NCBI GenBank assembly: GCA_023400235.1
Contig: JAEXFI010000024.1
Coordinates: 124,001 to 188,000 of the forward strand
Length of the DNA: 64,000 nt
Source: Bacillota bacterium
GTDB taxonomy: Bacteria; Bacillota; Clostridia; Acetivibrionales; DSM-1351
Direction of reading: 5' to 3'
Shown here: in pieces, positions 9,258 to 17,175 of the stretch
Position numbering within the stretch: position 1 is the stretch's first letter
How the letters are laid out: each line of letters begins with the position of its first letter
Position numbers and translations under genes: made by a program
Notes under the pieces: generated by a model
What the model was told of the DNA's origin: nothing
Databases searched by the model: none
Seen by the model: only the letters and a program-made list of their open reading frames with translations

Positions 9258-9357
9258 CATATTTATTTCCATGCCCACAACCTCACAAAACTCCATGAAA
9301 GTCACGGCATGAAATCGGTGTCACAATCTTTTTTGCTTCAGAATTTCTTTCACACTT
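9258..9357 (-). repeat. Orphan copy of the thyA-type leader element
   Basis: About 95 bp align, roughly four bases in five identical by eye, with the leader just upstream of thyA (47150-47246). The conserved core on the plus strand is CACAAAACTCCATGAAA and AATCGGTG. The position matching the thyA start also carries ATG (9258-9260, minus). Here it opens only an 18-codon frame that runs through the terminator at 9214-9248. No gene follows directly; the antitoxin start is 150 bp further on. Confidence 0.65.
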
Positions 9358-9367
9358 TCACATCAAA

Positions 9368-11722
9368 CTACACCATTACCACTACAACATTATGCTCTGT
9401 TCCAGCCTGGAATACAGGTATCTTTTCAACTTCCCGCCCATCCACTGTAATGCTGGAAACTCCACAGTTGACCTTGTTTGGGTTATGTACCTCAATATTA
9501 TAGGTAACACCCCTGAATACCCTCCTAGCTTTAAAACCCTGCCACTGGGAAGGTATACAGGGATCAACCTCAAGACTGTCATAACTTGCTCGGATTCCGA
9601 GAATATGTTGTGAGGAGGACACCATATTCCACGCAGCAGTACCTGACAGCCATGAATTTCTGCCCACTCCGAATTGAGGATGCTCTTTACCCAATATGTT
9701 CTGGCAGTAGACATATGGTTCAACTTCGTACAGTTCGGCATCCTCGTTTCGTTTTCCGGGCAGAATCTGAGTATAATATTCAAAAGCCCTGTCTCCATGG
9801 CCCAGCATTATTTCAGATATCATTACCCAGGGATTTGTGTGCAGAAAAATTCCACCATTTTCTTTTGTCCCGGGCGGATATGTTGTTACACCGCCCTTTA
9901 TTTCATCATATTCGGTATAAGACGGATACATGGTAACAATACCGAATTTTGAATTTAAATATTTATAAACGGACTCCATGCATTTTTCTGCTTTTTCATC
10001 ATCGGCAACCTTTCCAAGTATAGCCCAGGACTGAGAATTTATAAATATCTTCCCATACTGGTTCTGGTCACTTCCGATTGGCTGTCCGAAATCGTCAAAA
10101 GCCCGTTTGTACCATTGTCCATCCCAACTGCTTTCATTGATGGCAGTTTTCATTTCTTCAAACATTACTTTATATTTACGACTCAGTTCCTGCTTTCCAA
10201 GATACCCACACAGCTCTATCATCTCCGAAGCCGCTCTGCAGTAAAGCATGGAAGTGAATACACTTTCTGCTATACCTCTTCCGGTATCCAGATTTAAGGT
10301 ATCGTTCCAGTCTGCACGACCTGCCAGGGCAATTTTATTTGGCCCCCTGTTATTATGTGTGAAAGCCAGAGCCATGTCCAGATGCTCCATAACTGAAGCC
10401 GAGCTGGACTTATCATTGTACAGTACTGACTGTTCCAGAAAGCCCAAGTCGCCTGACTCCTTGACATAGGCGTTAACCGCCAGAATCAGCCACAAATGGT
10501 CGTCTGAATACCAGTCAAACAATTTTACCGGTGCATCCCCTACTCCGCCTTCTCCAGTGAGAGGGAAGAACAGGTGATAGGCCCTTCCGTCGGTATATTG
10601 GCACTGAAGCAGCTTTACTATCAGTTCTCTGGCCTCCTCAGGGATCGTGTGCATTACACCGAGGGTATCCTGAGCACTGTCACGGATTCCCATCCCTCTG
10701 CCCAAACCAAGTTGATACAGTGAAACAAAGCGCGACCAGTTAAAAGTGGTCTTGCATTGATACTGATTCCATATATTTACAAAAAGATTCATATCTTCAT
10801 CCGGAGTCTCAACACTAAGTTTACCCGTATAGCTGTTCCAGTAAGCCTTAAGCCTTTCCAGCGCAGCTCGTGCGCCGTCTGGAGTGAGGTAGTCCTTTAT
10901 GTCTTCTCTTATATTTGTCCTGTCCTCTGCAAAGCCCAAAACAAAAACAATATCCTTTTCTTCCTTCGCTCCAAGCTCCAGCTCTATGCAAAAGGCACCC
11001 ACCCCGTTCATCCTGTAGGATATGGAATTGCTGCAGGCTCCCTGCTCAACTGCCAGGGGATTGCTTTCAGAGCGGTATTTTCCTATAAAGGCTTCCAGAT
11101 TTGTATCATAACTGCTGATATTTTCAGCAGTTGCAAAGAAAGCGGCATTGTCGTTTATGTAATGGGGATAATAGGTAATAATCCCATCCTCATATCTGCC
11201 CTGATTAATCTGCTGAACCCAGTCAACATTCTGTTGGTCCATAATGGCCTGCCAGAAGCAAAACTCGGAATAGGCGAATACCTGAAGCTTTTGACTTACA
11301 GCCCTCGTATTTGACACCTTTAAATGCCATATTTCAAAATCCTTGTCATCGGGAACAAAATAGGTTACTTCGCCTATTACTCCCTGGTATTCCCCTGACA
11401 GTACCGTATAACCCATGCCATGACGGCAATTGTAATCATCCAGCTTTTTCTGGACCGGTTGATAGCCTGGATTCCAATATTCTCCGTTTTCCCGGTTTCT
11501 TATGTATATATACCTTCCAGGTCTGTCGGCAGGAATATTGTTGTACCTATAGCGGGTAACCCTTCTGTTCTGAGGGTCCTTGTGAAAACTGTAGCCCCCT
11601 CCGGTATTGGATATTATACCGCCATATGCACCGCTGCCAATATAGTTGATCCATGGAGTGGGCGTATCCGGTCTGGTTATAACATATTCCTTGTTTTTCT
11701 TGTCAAAATATCCGTACCGCAT
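9368..11722 (-). CDS. GH94 phosphorylase (cellobiose/chitobiose phosphorylase type)
   Basis: 784-residue cytoplasmic enzyme that splits a beta-linked disaccharide with phosphate to give a sugar 1-phosphate, saving ATP. It has an N-terminal beta-sandwich (about 1-270), a helical linker, the (alpha/alpha)6 barrel with catalytic Asp474 in ADWND, and the C-terminal jelly roll. The overall length fits cellobiose phosphorylase. However, LAVEQG-CSNS (about 222-233) and the C-terminal GVSSITVDG...VVVV resemble N,N'-diacetylchitobiose phosphorylase, and YSDDHLW (405-411) differs from the NDDPLW I recall for cellobiose phosphorylase. The acceptor sugar is therefore unresolved. AGGAGG precedes the ATG, and a LacI-type operator lies just upstream at 11741. 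Confidence 0.9.
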   Translation of the reverse strand: MRYGYFDKKNKEYVITRPDTPTPWINYIGSGAYGGIISNTGGGYSFHKDPQNRRVTRYRYNNIPADRPGRYIYIRNRENGEYWNPGYQPVQKKLDDYNCRHGMGYTVLSGEYQGVIGEVTYFVPDDKDFEIWHLKVSNTRAVSQKLQVFAYSEFCFWQAIMDQQNVDWVQQINQGRYEDGIITYYPHYINDNAAFFATAENISSYDTNLEAFIGKYRSESNPLAVEQGACSNSISYRMNGVGAFCIELELGAKEEKDIVFVLGFAEDRTNIREDIKDYLTPDGARAALERLKAYWNSYTGKLSVETPDEDMNLFVNIWNQYQCKTTFNWSRFVSLYQLGLGRGMGIRDSAQDTLGVMHTIPEEARELIVKLLQCQYTDGRAYHLFFPLTGEGGVGDAPVKLFDWYSDDHLWLILAVNAYVKESGDLGFLEQSVLYNDKSSSASVMEHLDMALAFTHNNRGPNKIALAGRADWNDTLNLDTGRGIAESVFTSMLYCRAASEMIELCGYLGKQELSRKYKVMFEEMKTAINESSWDGQWYKRAFDDFGQPIGSDQNQYGKIFINSQSWAILGKVADDEKAEKCMESVYKYLNSKFGIVTMYPSYTEYDEIKGGVTTYPPGTKENGGIFLHTNPWVMISEIMLGHGDRAFEYYTQILPGKRNEDAELYEVEPYVYCQNILGKEHPQFGVGRNSWLSGTAAWNMVSSSQHILGIRASYDSLEVDPCIPSQWQGFKARRVFRGVTYNIEVHNPNKVNCGVSSITVDGREVEKIPVFQAGTEHNVVVVMV

Positions 11723-11740
11723 GCAAGCCTCCTAAGTTAT

Positions 11741-11754
11741 TGGGAGCGTTCCCA
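11741..11754. promoter_or_regulatory. LacI-family operator upstream of the GH94 gene
   Basis: TGGGAGCGTTCCCA is a near-perfect palindrome of the LacI/CcpA class. It lies seven bases upstream of the GH94 ribosome site. The same sequence, with one change at the last base, recurs at 12873-12886 in front of the LacI gene. Confidence 0.85.
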
Positions 11755-11820
11755 TTTTTAATAACCATATATTAATCAAAGTTCTTATTCAGAGGCACCT
11801 ATTGAGTGCCCGAAGTAAAG

Positions 11821-12858
11821 TCACCTGACATCCAACTTCAACCTCTGAACCACCGGACTGCAGGAGGTGCCTTGGTATATATCCGTTTCAAACGCAAGTG
11901 CTCTTGGCTCAATACTCTTGTCATTTATATTGTCAATTATCAACTTAACCGCCGCCTCCGCAATCTTTTCCATGGGCTGTTTCATGGAAGTCAGCCGCAG
12001 GCTGGAGGGCATAAACCTCAGCACCTGATAGATATTGTCAAACCCAACCACTGAAAGTTTCCGAGGCACCGACACACCTAATTCTACAGCCTTTTGCACC
12101 GCCTCATAGCCCTGCAGGTCATTGAAGGTAAACAGTGCTGTGGGCGGTTCCTTTAAAGAGACAAGCTTTTCAACACCTGCTGCTCCGCTGTTTTCACCGG
12201 CATCGGTAAACACTACATAGTCCCTGTTATACCTTATGCCAGCAGCATTAAGTGCTTCAATGTACCCGTTCATTCTGTCTGAAGCAGCTCTGTGATTCAG
12301 ATTTCCTGTAATATGCGCAATTCTTTCATGCCCCATATTTATAAGGTAATCCACCGCTTTTTTCGCTCCTGAGAAATTGTCTATTATAATGTTATTTATA
12401 TTCAAATCGTCAAAATGATTCTCAATCAAAACCAGAGGAAAATTGATGCTTACAATCTTTTGTACCAGTTCCCTGTCTCTGGTATCACTTCCGAACAAAA
12501 TCAGACCGTCTGCCGCTCCTCCGGTAAAGTACTGCACATATCTTGCCTTTGAATTGAAATCGTCGTTTGAGCTGCAAAATACTATATTGTAACTATAACC
12601 GGATGCATACTTTTCCAGCAAATTTGCCAGTTCCAGATACACAGACGTATTGAATTCGTTATAAATTACACCTATTACTCCCGCCTTCCTGGATACAAGG
12701 CTGCGAGCAGCCTGATTGGGAATATAATTCAGGCCTTCAATAGTTTCAAGTACTTTCTTTCGTGTGTCTTCCCTGACGCCGGGCTGATTGTTTATAACTC
12801 TTGATACAGTAGTTTTTGAAACACCTGCTGTTTTTGCTATATCGAAAATATTAATCAA
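11821..12858 (-). CDS. LacI family transcriptional regulator, likely repressor of the GH94 gene
   Basis: 345 residues. The N-terminal helix-turn-helix is classical (INIFDIAKTAGVSKTTVSRVINNQPGV, residues 2-28), followed by the hinge helix region YIPNQAARSLVSRK and a periplasmic-binding-protein-like sensor domain. I place the start at TTG 12858 with GGAGG five bases upstream; the longer frame to 12924 crosses the operator and has no ribosome site. The regulator gene and the GH94 gene carry the same operator, so it probably represses both and is released by a sugar made or used by the phosphorylase. The inducer cannot be read from sequence. Confidence 0.93.
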   Translation of the reverse strand: MINIFDIAKTAGVSKTTVSRVINNQPGVREDTRKKVLETIEGLNYIPNQAARSLVSRKAGVIGVIYNEFNTSVYLELANLLEKYASGYSYNIVFCSSNDDFNSKARYVQYFTGGAADGLILFGSDTRDRELVQKIVSINFPLVLIENHFDDLNINNIIIDNFSGAKKAVDYLINMGHERIAHITGNLNHRAASDRMNGYIEALNAAGIRYNRDYVVFTDAGENSGAAGVEKLVSLKEPPTALFTFNDLQGYEAVQKAVELGVSVPRKLSVVGFDNIYQVLRFMPSSLRLTSMKQPMEKIAEAAVKLIIDNINDKSIEPRALAFETDIYQGTSCSPVVQRLKLDVR

Positions 12859-12872
12859 TTTGGCCTCCTCAT

Positions 12873-12886
12873 AGGGAACGCTCCCA
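12873..12886. promoter_or_regulatory. LacI-family operator in front of the regulator gene
   Basis: The minus strand reads TGGGAGCGTTCCCT, matching the GH94 operator in 13 of 14 bases. It sits immediately upstream of the regulator's ribosome site, which implies autoregulation. Confidence 0.82.
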
Positions 12887-12977
12887 TTCAAGAATATTAT
12901 ATAATAACTATTGTTTTTAAACAAGATATTTGTAAAAAAATTTGGAAAATTTTATAATTCCTAGTCGAAATATCAAA

Positions 12978-13775
12978 TCACAAGTTGTTCTGTCTTACAT
13001 ATTCGTAAATCATTATGGAGGCAGCAACTGAAGCGTTCAGGGACTCCGCCCTTCCAGGCATGGGAATCCTCACCAGCTTGTCCGACAGTGCGGCAGTTTC
13101 CTCACTGATTCCGTTGGCCTCATTTCCTATTATTATGGCACTCCTTAAGGTCAGGTCTTCATCATAATAGCTGTTTTCCCCCTGGAGATGGGAAGCTATG
13201 ATCTTGTAACCCTTTTCCCGTAGAACTTCAAGTGATTTGATAATATCCACGTCCTCAATTATGGGAAGATGAAAAACAGAACCCATTGTGGAGCGAAGCA
13301 CCTTGGGGGAGTAAACATCCACACAGCCCTTTGTCATCAGCACCGCTGAAATCCCAGCAGCATCCGCAGTTCTTATAATAGTACCGACATTTCCCGGGTC
13401 CTGAAGACTGTCCAGGACAACTACCGCTTTACCATTTTCCAGCACAGCTTCCATGTCTGACGGCTGCTTTGTCAAAACTGCAAGCACCCCCTGGGGAGAT
13501 TGCGTATCGGATATTTCCTTGAAGAGCTTCTCCGGCACACAGAAAATCTGCCCGCATACCTTTGAAAGTTTTGAAATGAGAGCACTCCCACCGTTAAGAC
13601 TCTCCAGCCTGTCCGAAATCACAGCCTTTACAATGCTTTGCCCGTTGTCCACAGCATCGCCCACAAGTCTTATACCTTCTACAAAATATAGCTGCTGGGC
13701 ATCTCTGTACTTCTTCTGGTGTAAAGCCTTTATTTCCTTAATAGTATTATTCTGACCGCTTGTAATAAAGTTCAA
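12978..13775 (-). CDS. TrmH/SpoU family RNA 2'-O-methyltransferase
   Basis: 265 residues. The N-terminal substrate-binding domain (about 1-95, with the opening ITSGQNNTIKEIKALHQKKYR) is followed by a SPOUT methyltransferase domain. The three SPOUT motifs are visible: LDSLQDPGNVGTIIRTADAAG (about 121-141), IIGNEANGIS (about 215-224) and IPMPGRAESLNASVAASIMIYE (about 237-258), which form the knotted SAM site. Such proteins methylate ribose in rRNA or tRNA; the exact site is not deducible. The start is TTG with GGAGG eight bases upstream. It lies between the LacI gene and the PHP gene on the same strand. Confidence 0.9.
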   Translation of the reverse strand: MNFITSGQNNTIKEIKALHQKKYRDAQQLYFVEGIRLVGDAVDNGQSIVKAVISDRLESLNGGSALISKLSKVCGQIFCVPEKLFKEISDTQSPQGVLAVLTKQPSDMEAVLENGKAVVVLDSLQDPGNVGTIIRTADAAGISAVLMTKGCVDVYSPKVLRSTMGSVFHLPIIEDVDIIKSLEVLREKGYKIIASHLQGENSYYDEDLTLRSAIIIGNEANGISEETAALSDKLVRIPMPGRAESLNASVAASIMIYEYVRQNNL

Positions 13776-13823
13776 TGTTAAATCCTCCGGACTTTGAGTT
13801 TTTACTAAACAACCGCTTGCAAT

Positions 13824-14537
13824 TTACTTGCACAAAAAGTCTATTACCGCTTTAACCTCCTTGCAGGCTGCTTCTAAAAAATTTTCACGTTCGCTGATTT
13901 GTCCCAGATAATGTGCATCAGATGAGAAAAGTCTCTTCATATTTCTCAAAGAAGGATGCCGGGTGATCAACCGGGAGACCTGTTCTTTATGACCGAGCTC
14001 CACGCAGCTCATGCTTATATCCTGTGGCATAACCCCGAAGCTTTCCAGCAGCGAATTTGCCTGTCTGTCTATATGCGCGGGAATAACGACTCCCTCCAGC
14101 CTGTTCTGCACTACCTCAAACACCTCATTTATAGTTATTGCAGCGGAGCACAAAAGCAGACGTGCTTCAACACTGGTTATACTGTCATTGTCATCCATAA
14201 CTAATTGGGCTCCAAAGATTTCTTCATTATTTCGTATATACGGCAGGTGAGAATATACCCACTCCTGCATTTCCTCTGCTCTCCCCGCATGGGGGAACAG
14301 GCACAGCAAATGTATTTCCTCTGAAGTTTCAACCTCCATGCCGGGTATTACCAGCAGTGGACTGTCTTTTGCACATGAAATGCAGGCCCTTACATTCCTG
14401 CAGGAATTATGATCGGTGACCGCAATAACATCCAAGCCCTTTAAAATACTCATATTCACAATATTTTTGGGTGTCATATCCCGGTCTGCACATGGAGATA
14501 ATGCAGTGTGGATATGCAAATCATATGCAAGCTTCAA
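13824..14537 (-). CDS. PHP-domain metal-dependent phosphoesterase
   Basis: 237 residues with polymerase-and-histidinol-phosphatase metal motifs: DLHIHTALSPC (6-16), VTDHNS (40-45), a Glu in PGMEVETSEEIHLL, PAHIDR and SDAHY. These ligate two or three metal ions for phosphomonoester or nucleotide hydrolysis. The substrate is unknown. The TTG start at 14537 has GGAGGT upstream. It is the promoter-distal end of a run with DRTGG, sensory hydrogenase, RsbW-like ATPase and DRTGG genes, all on the minus strand with short gaps, so it is probably part of that signalling unit. Confidence 0.88.
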   Translation of the reverse strand: MKLAYDLHIHTALSPCADRDMTPKNIVNMSILKGLDVIAVTDHNSCRNVRACISCAKDSPLLVIPGMEVETSEEIHLLCLFPHAGRAEEMQEWVYSHLPYIRNNEEIFGAQLVMDDNDSITSVEARLLLCSAAITINEVFEVVQNRLEGVVIPAHIDRQANSLLESFGVMPQDISMSCVELGHKEQVSRLITRHPSLRNMKRLFSSDAHYLGQISERENFLEAACKEVKAVIDFLCK

Positions 14538-14568
14538 TTGCTACCACCTCCGGGCGGATGTATAAAAC

Positions 14569-14907
14569 TCACAGCAGCCTTGACTGTATGAGTTTCTTGC
14601 TTATCTCAAAAGAGTTAAGTACAGTTCCTACTATTATTATTCCATTTTCATTTGCTCTTTTCAGTGTCAACTGCTCTATTTTAATACCTTCCGGTATTAT
14701 TACACAGGCCACCTCTGTCATCAGTGCCACCGCAGGCACATTTACATTTGTAAGCACGGTTACCCACCCATCGCCCTTTTGAGCATGTGACATGACCCAG
14801 CTCAGCAGATCGCATATATACAGATTTTCAACCTGGACCTCCAGAGCGGACATATTATCCGTCAGCAGCTCTCCTGAAATTATTTTGATTAAATCCCCAA
14901 CATTCAT
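14569..14907 (-). CDS. DRTGG-like domain protein, first of two
   Basis: 112 residues resembling the DRTGG domain, a small alpha/beta module found in phosphotransacetylases and next to CBS domains, probably for ligand binding or dimerisation. It begins VGDLIKIISGELLTDN and has alternating strands and helices (VALMTEVACVIIPEG, NGIIIVGTVLNSFEISKKL). There is no catalytic motif. The ATG follows AAAGG. It lies 29 bp downstream of the hydrogenase-like gene and is a distant paralogue of the protein at 16767-17135. The role is probably regulatory; no ligand can be named. Confidence 0.75.
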   Translation of the reverse strand: MNVGDLIKIISGELLTDNMSALEVQVENLYICDLLSWVMSHAQKGDGWVTVLTNVNVPAVALMTEVACVIIPEGIKIEQLTLKRANENGIIIVGTVLNSFEISKKLIQSRLL

Positions 14908-14935
14908 ATATATTTAACCTTTCAATCATATCCTT

Positions 14936-16258
14936 TTATGCCTCTTCCTCCTGCCCGTCACTGTCCATAACCGGTGGGACCTTGCCTCCAAGCTCCACCA
15001 TCTCTTCCGCCAGATCCCTTATTCTTTGTCTGAGCTTGAAAATACAGTCCGTCTCATTGGCTATTTCTCTTACAATATCCTCAGCCAGGGCCCTGCAGTT
15101 TGGTGCTCCGCAGGCGCCGCAGTCCAGTCCCGGCAGGCCGTCATATATGCTTTCCAGCTTTTCAAGCTTCTCCATGGCCTTCAATATATCCTGATCCAGC
15201 TTCATAACCGGCTTGTATTCTACATTTGACGTCCAGACCAGCTCCTCAAAGCTTTTGGGGAGCATTTTTTCAATGCTGCTGGCAGGAGCCTCCAGCATAT
15301 GCTTTTTCAATGTGGTTTTCGCCACAAAAACATTGGCTGCCGTAAGCGGCCCCCCCAGACAGCCTCCCACACAGCAAAGCGCTTCAACAAAATCCACCTC
15401 GGAAAGCCTGTCGCCTTCTATTTCGTCCAGAATCTTAATCACATTATGGATTCCGTCTACTGCAAGTATTTTCTCAGTGGACAGTGCTCCGCTTTCTCCT
15501 CCGGCATTGGCCCAGTCCAGCCCCTCCAGTCCCGCCTCCGAATACCTTGCAGCATTATCGGGACTGCCCAGTTCCGCCAGTACCTTCACAAATACCTCCT
15601 TCATTGATAAAACGCCGTCCACATAGGAGGTCTGCTTTTCATAGGGAGATTTTACACTTGTGACCTTGGCAGGACAGGGAGAAATAAAAAAAACTCCGAT
15701 TTCCTCCTTTGGAATATTGCTATTTTCCCGCAGCTGGGCCTTGACTATTTTAGCCGCCACCTCCATAGGAGATTCCAACTTTACTATGTTCTCAATCAGT
15801 CCCGGAAATCTGACCTGTATCAATCGTACCACTCCGGGGCAGGCCGAGGATATCATGGGCTTTTTGACAGAGGGCTCAAGTATCATATGCCTAGTGGCTT
15901 CGCTGACTATTTCCGCTGCCCTGGCAACCTCAAAAACCTGGTCAAACCCCATACCCTTCAAGGCATTTAGAATGTTGTCCCTGGTATATTTCTTGTCAAA
16001 CTGTCCGTAAAAGGAGGGAGCAGGGATTGCAACCTTATAGCGGTAATTTTTAATTTCGTCGAGTTCGTCACTTATGGCAGTTTTCGCATGATAGGGACAA
16101 ACCCGTATACATTCGCCACAGTCTATACATCTCTCCCTTATGATGCCCGCCTTGCCCTTTCTGACACGGATAGCCTCTGTGGGACACCTTTTAATGCAAT
16201 TTGTGCAGCCTCTGCATTTATCCTTATCGAGATTAACAGAATGAAAATATTCGTTCAT
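14936..16258 (-). CDS. Sensory-type [FeFe]-hydrogenase domain protein
   Basis: 440 residues. Two N-terminal 4Fe-4S sites (C15, C18, C21, C25 and C44, C47, C50, C54) precede an [FeFe]-hydrogenase large-subunit domain. All four H-cluster cysteines are kept: SSACP (C140), ISPCPAK (C195) and EALCCVGGC (second and third cysteines). The proton-relay cysteine of catalytic enzymes (TSCCP) is Ala139. A C-terminal Fe-S domain (DCGACGAPNCRALAEDIV) follows. This pattern fits the putative H2-sensing (group C/D, HydS-like) class, not a high-turnover enzyme. I use ATG 16258, preceded by GGGGG; TTG 16276 is the longer option. Neighbours are the RsbW-like ATPase and DRTGG proteins. Confidence 0.88.
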   Translation of the reverse strand: MNEYFHSVNLDKDKCRGCTNCIKRCPTEAIRVRKGKAGIIRERCIDCGECIRVCPYHAKTAISDELDEIKNYRYKVAIPAPSFYGQFDKKYTRDNILNALKGMGFDQVFEVARAAEIVSEATRHMILEPSVKKPMISSACPGVVRLIQVRFPGLIENIVKLESPMEVAAKIVKAQLRENSNIPKEEIGVFFISPCPAKVTSVKSPYEKQTSYVDGVLSMKEVFVKVLAELGSPDNAARYSEAGLEGLDWANAGGESGALSTEKILAVDGIHNVIKILDEIEGDRLSEVDFVEALCCVGGCLGGPLTAANVFVAKTTLKKHMLEAPASSIEKMLPKSFEELVWTSNVEYKPVMKLDQDILKAMEKLEKLESIYDGLPGLDCGACGAPNCRALAEDIVREIANETDCIFKLRQRIRDLAEEMVELGGKVPPVMDSDGQEEEA

Positions 16259-16341
16259 AATAACCCCCATGCCCAAAGATATCAGGTAAATTCACTAAGG
16301 CCAGCCAGGCTGATTAAACCCGGTAAAACTTCCTGCTGGCA

Positions 16342-16770
16342 TCACGGCTGTCTGAAACTAACTGTTATAGTCACAGTAGTTCCAACCCCCACCTGGGTTT
16401 TTATATCCAGCTGGTCGGCATATTTTTTCATATTTGGAAGCCCCATACCAGCACCAAAGCCCATTTCTCTTATATTGTCCGGAGCAGTGGACCAGCCCTC
16501 GGTCATAGCCAGGTCCAGGTCAGGTATTCCCGGACCGTTGTCCTCCATATTTATAACCACCCTGTCGGCGTTTATCTCCACATGGGCCATACCGCCGCCT
16601 GCATGAATCACCGCGTTTATTTCTGCTTCGTACATGGCTATAGCTGCCTTTTTTATTTTATCAGCAGGAATACCTATCTGAGACAGAATTTTTTTCACAT
16701 TGCTGGAGGCCTCACCAGCAGCTATAAAATCATTGGAGGGAATAGTGTAGCAAAGCCTTACAGTGCTCAT
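16342..16770 (-). CDS. RsbW/SpoIIAB-like anti-sigma-factor ATPase
   Basis: 142 residues of the GHKL serine-kinase type. The N box is EAEINAVIHAGG, G1 is DNGPGIPD, and G2 is GFGAGMGLPNMKK; no histidine phosphoacceptor domain is present. Relatives bind a sigma factor and phosphorylate an anti-anti-sigma protein. No sigma factor or STAS protein is encoded nearby, so the target must be elsewhere. Its start overlaps the stop of the upstream DRTGG gene by 4 bp, and the hydrogenase-like gene follows 83 bp later. The pairing suggests it carries the redox or hydrogen signal to transcription. Confidence 0.88.
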   Translation of the reverse strand: MSTVRLCYTIPSNDFIAAGEASSNVKKILSQIGIPADKIKKAAIAMYEAEINAVIHAGGGMAHVEINADRVVINMEDNGPGIPDLDLAMTEGWSTAPDNIREMGFGAGMGLPNMKKYADQLDIKTQVGVGTTVTITVSFRQP

Positions 16771-17135
16771 GCCTGCCTCCCGGAACCAACGCCGGCGCTG
16801 CCCTTGAGGCCGGCCTCGTACAAAATACCGCAGGCTGGAAACATGGTGAGGTTTGTGGCCATTATTGCAATGTTTTTCTCACGGGCCAGTTCAACCATGT
16901 TTTCAAGGGGCTGCTTCCCTCTTACAAATATCACTGCCTTGATATCCATCATTTCAGCCGTCCTTACGACCTGCAAATTAATAAGGCCTGTCAAAAGAAC
17001 AACATTTTCAGTTACATAAGCCATTACATCGCTCATAAGATCTGAGCCGCAGGCAGAAGTAACCTCATAATCCAGAAGGTTATCTCCTGTCAGAACCCGG
17101 GCGTTTAATAATCGGGAAATATCAAGGAGTTTCAT
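16767..17135 (-). CDS. DRTGG-like domain protein, second of two
   Basis: 122 residues of the DRTGG type (MKLLDISRLLNARVLTGD, then SDLMSDVMAYVTENVVLLTGL and IKAVIFVRGKQP). It has no catalytic motif. It overlaps the RsbW-like gene by 4 bp, so the two should be made together. ATG 17135 is preferred because GAGGTG lies six bases upstream; the frame can extend to GTG 17144. Proteins of this kind recur beside sensory hydrogenases and RsbW-like ATPases in clostridia, from memory. The function is unproven. Confidence 0.78.
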   Translation of the reverse strand: MKLLDISRLLNARVLTGDNLLDYEVTSACGSDLMSDVMAYVTENVVLLTGLINLQVVRTAEMMDIKAVIFVRGKQPLENMVELAREKNIAIMATNLTMFPACGILYEAGLKGSAGVGSGRQA

Positions 17136-17175
17136 AGACCTCACCTCTTCAACAAATTATTAAGTCATTGGATTA

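Noticed and set aside
9213..9260. 18-codon frame after the orphan thyA-type leader
   Set aside because: It runs through a strong terminator and has no resemblance to a protein.
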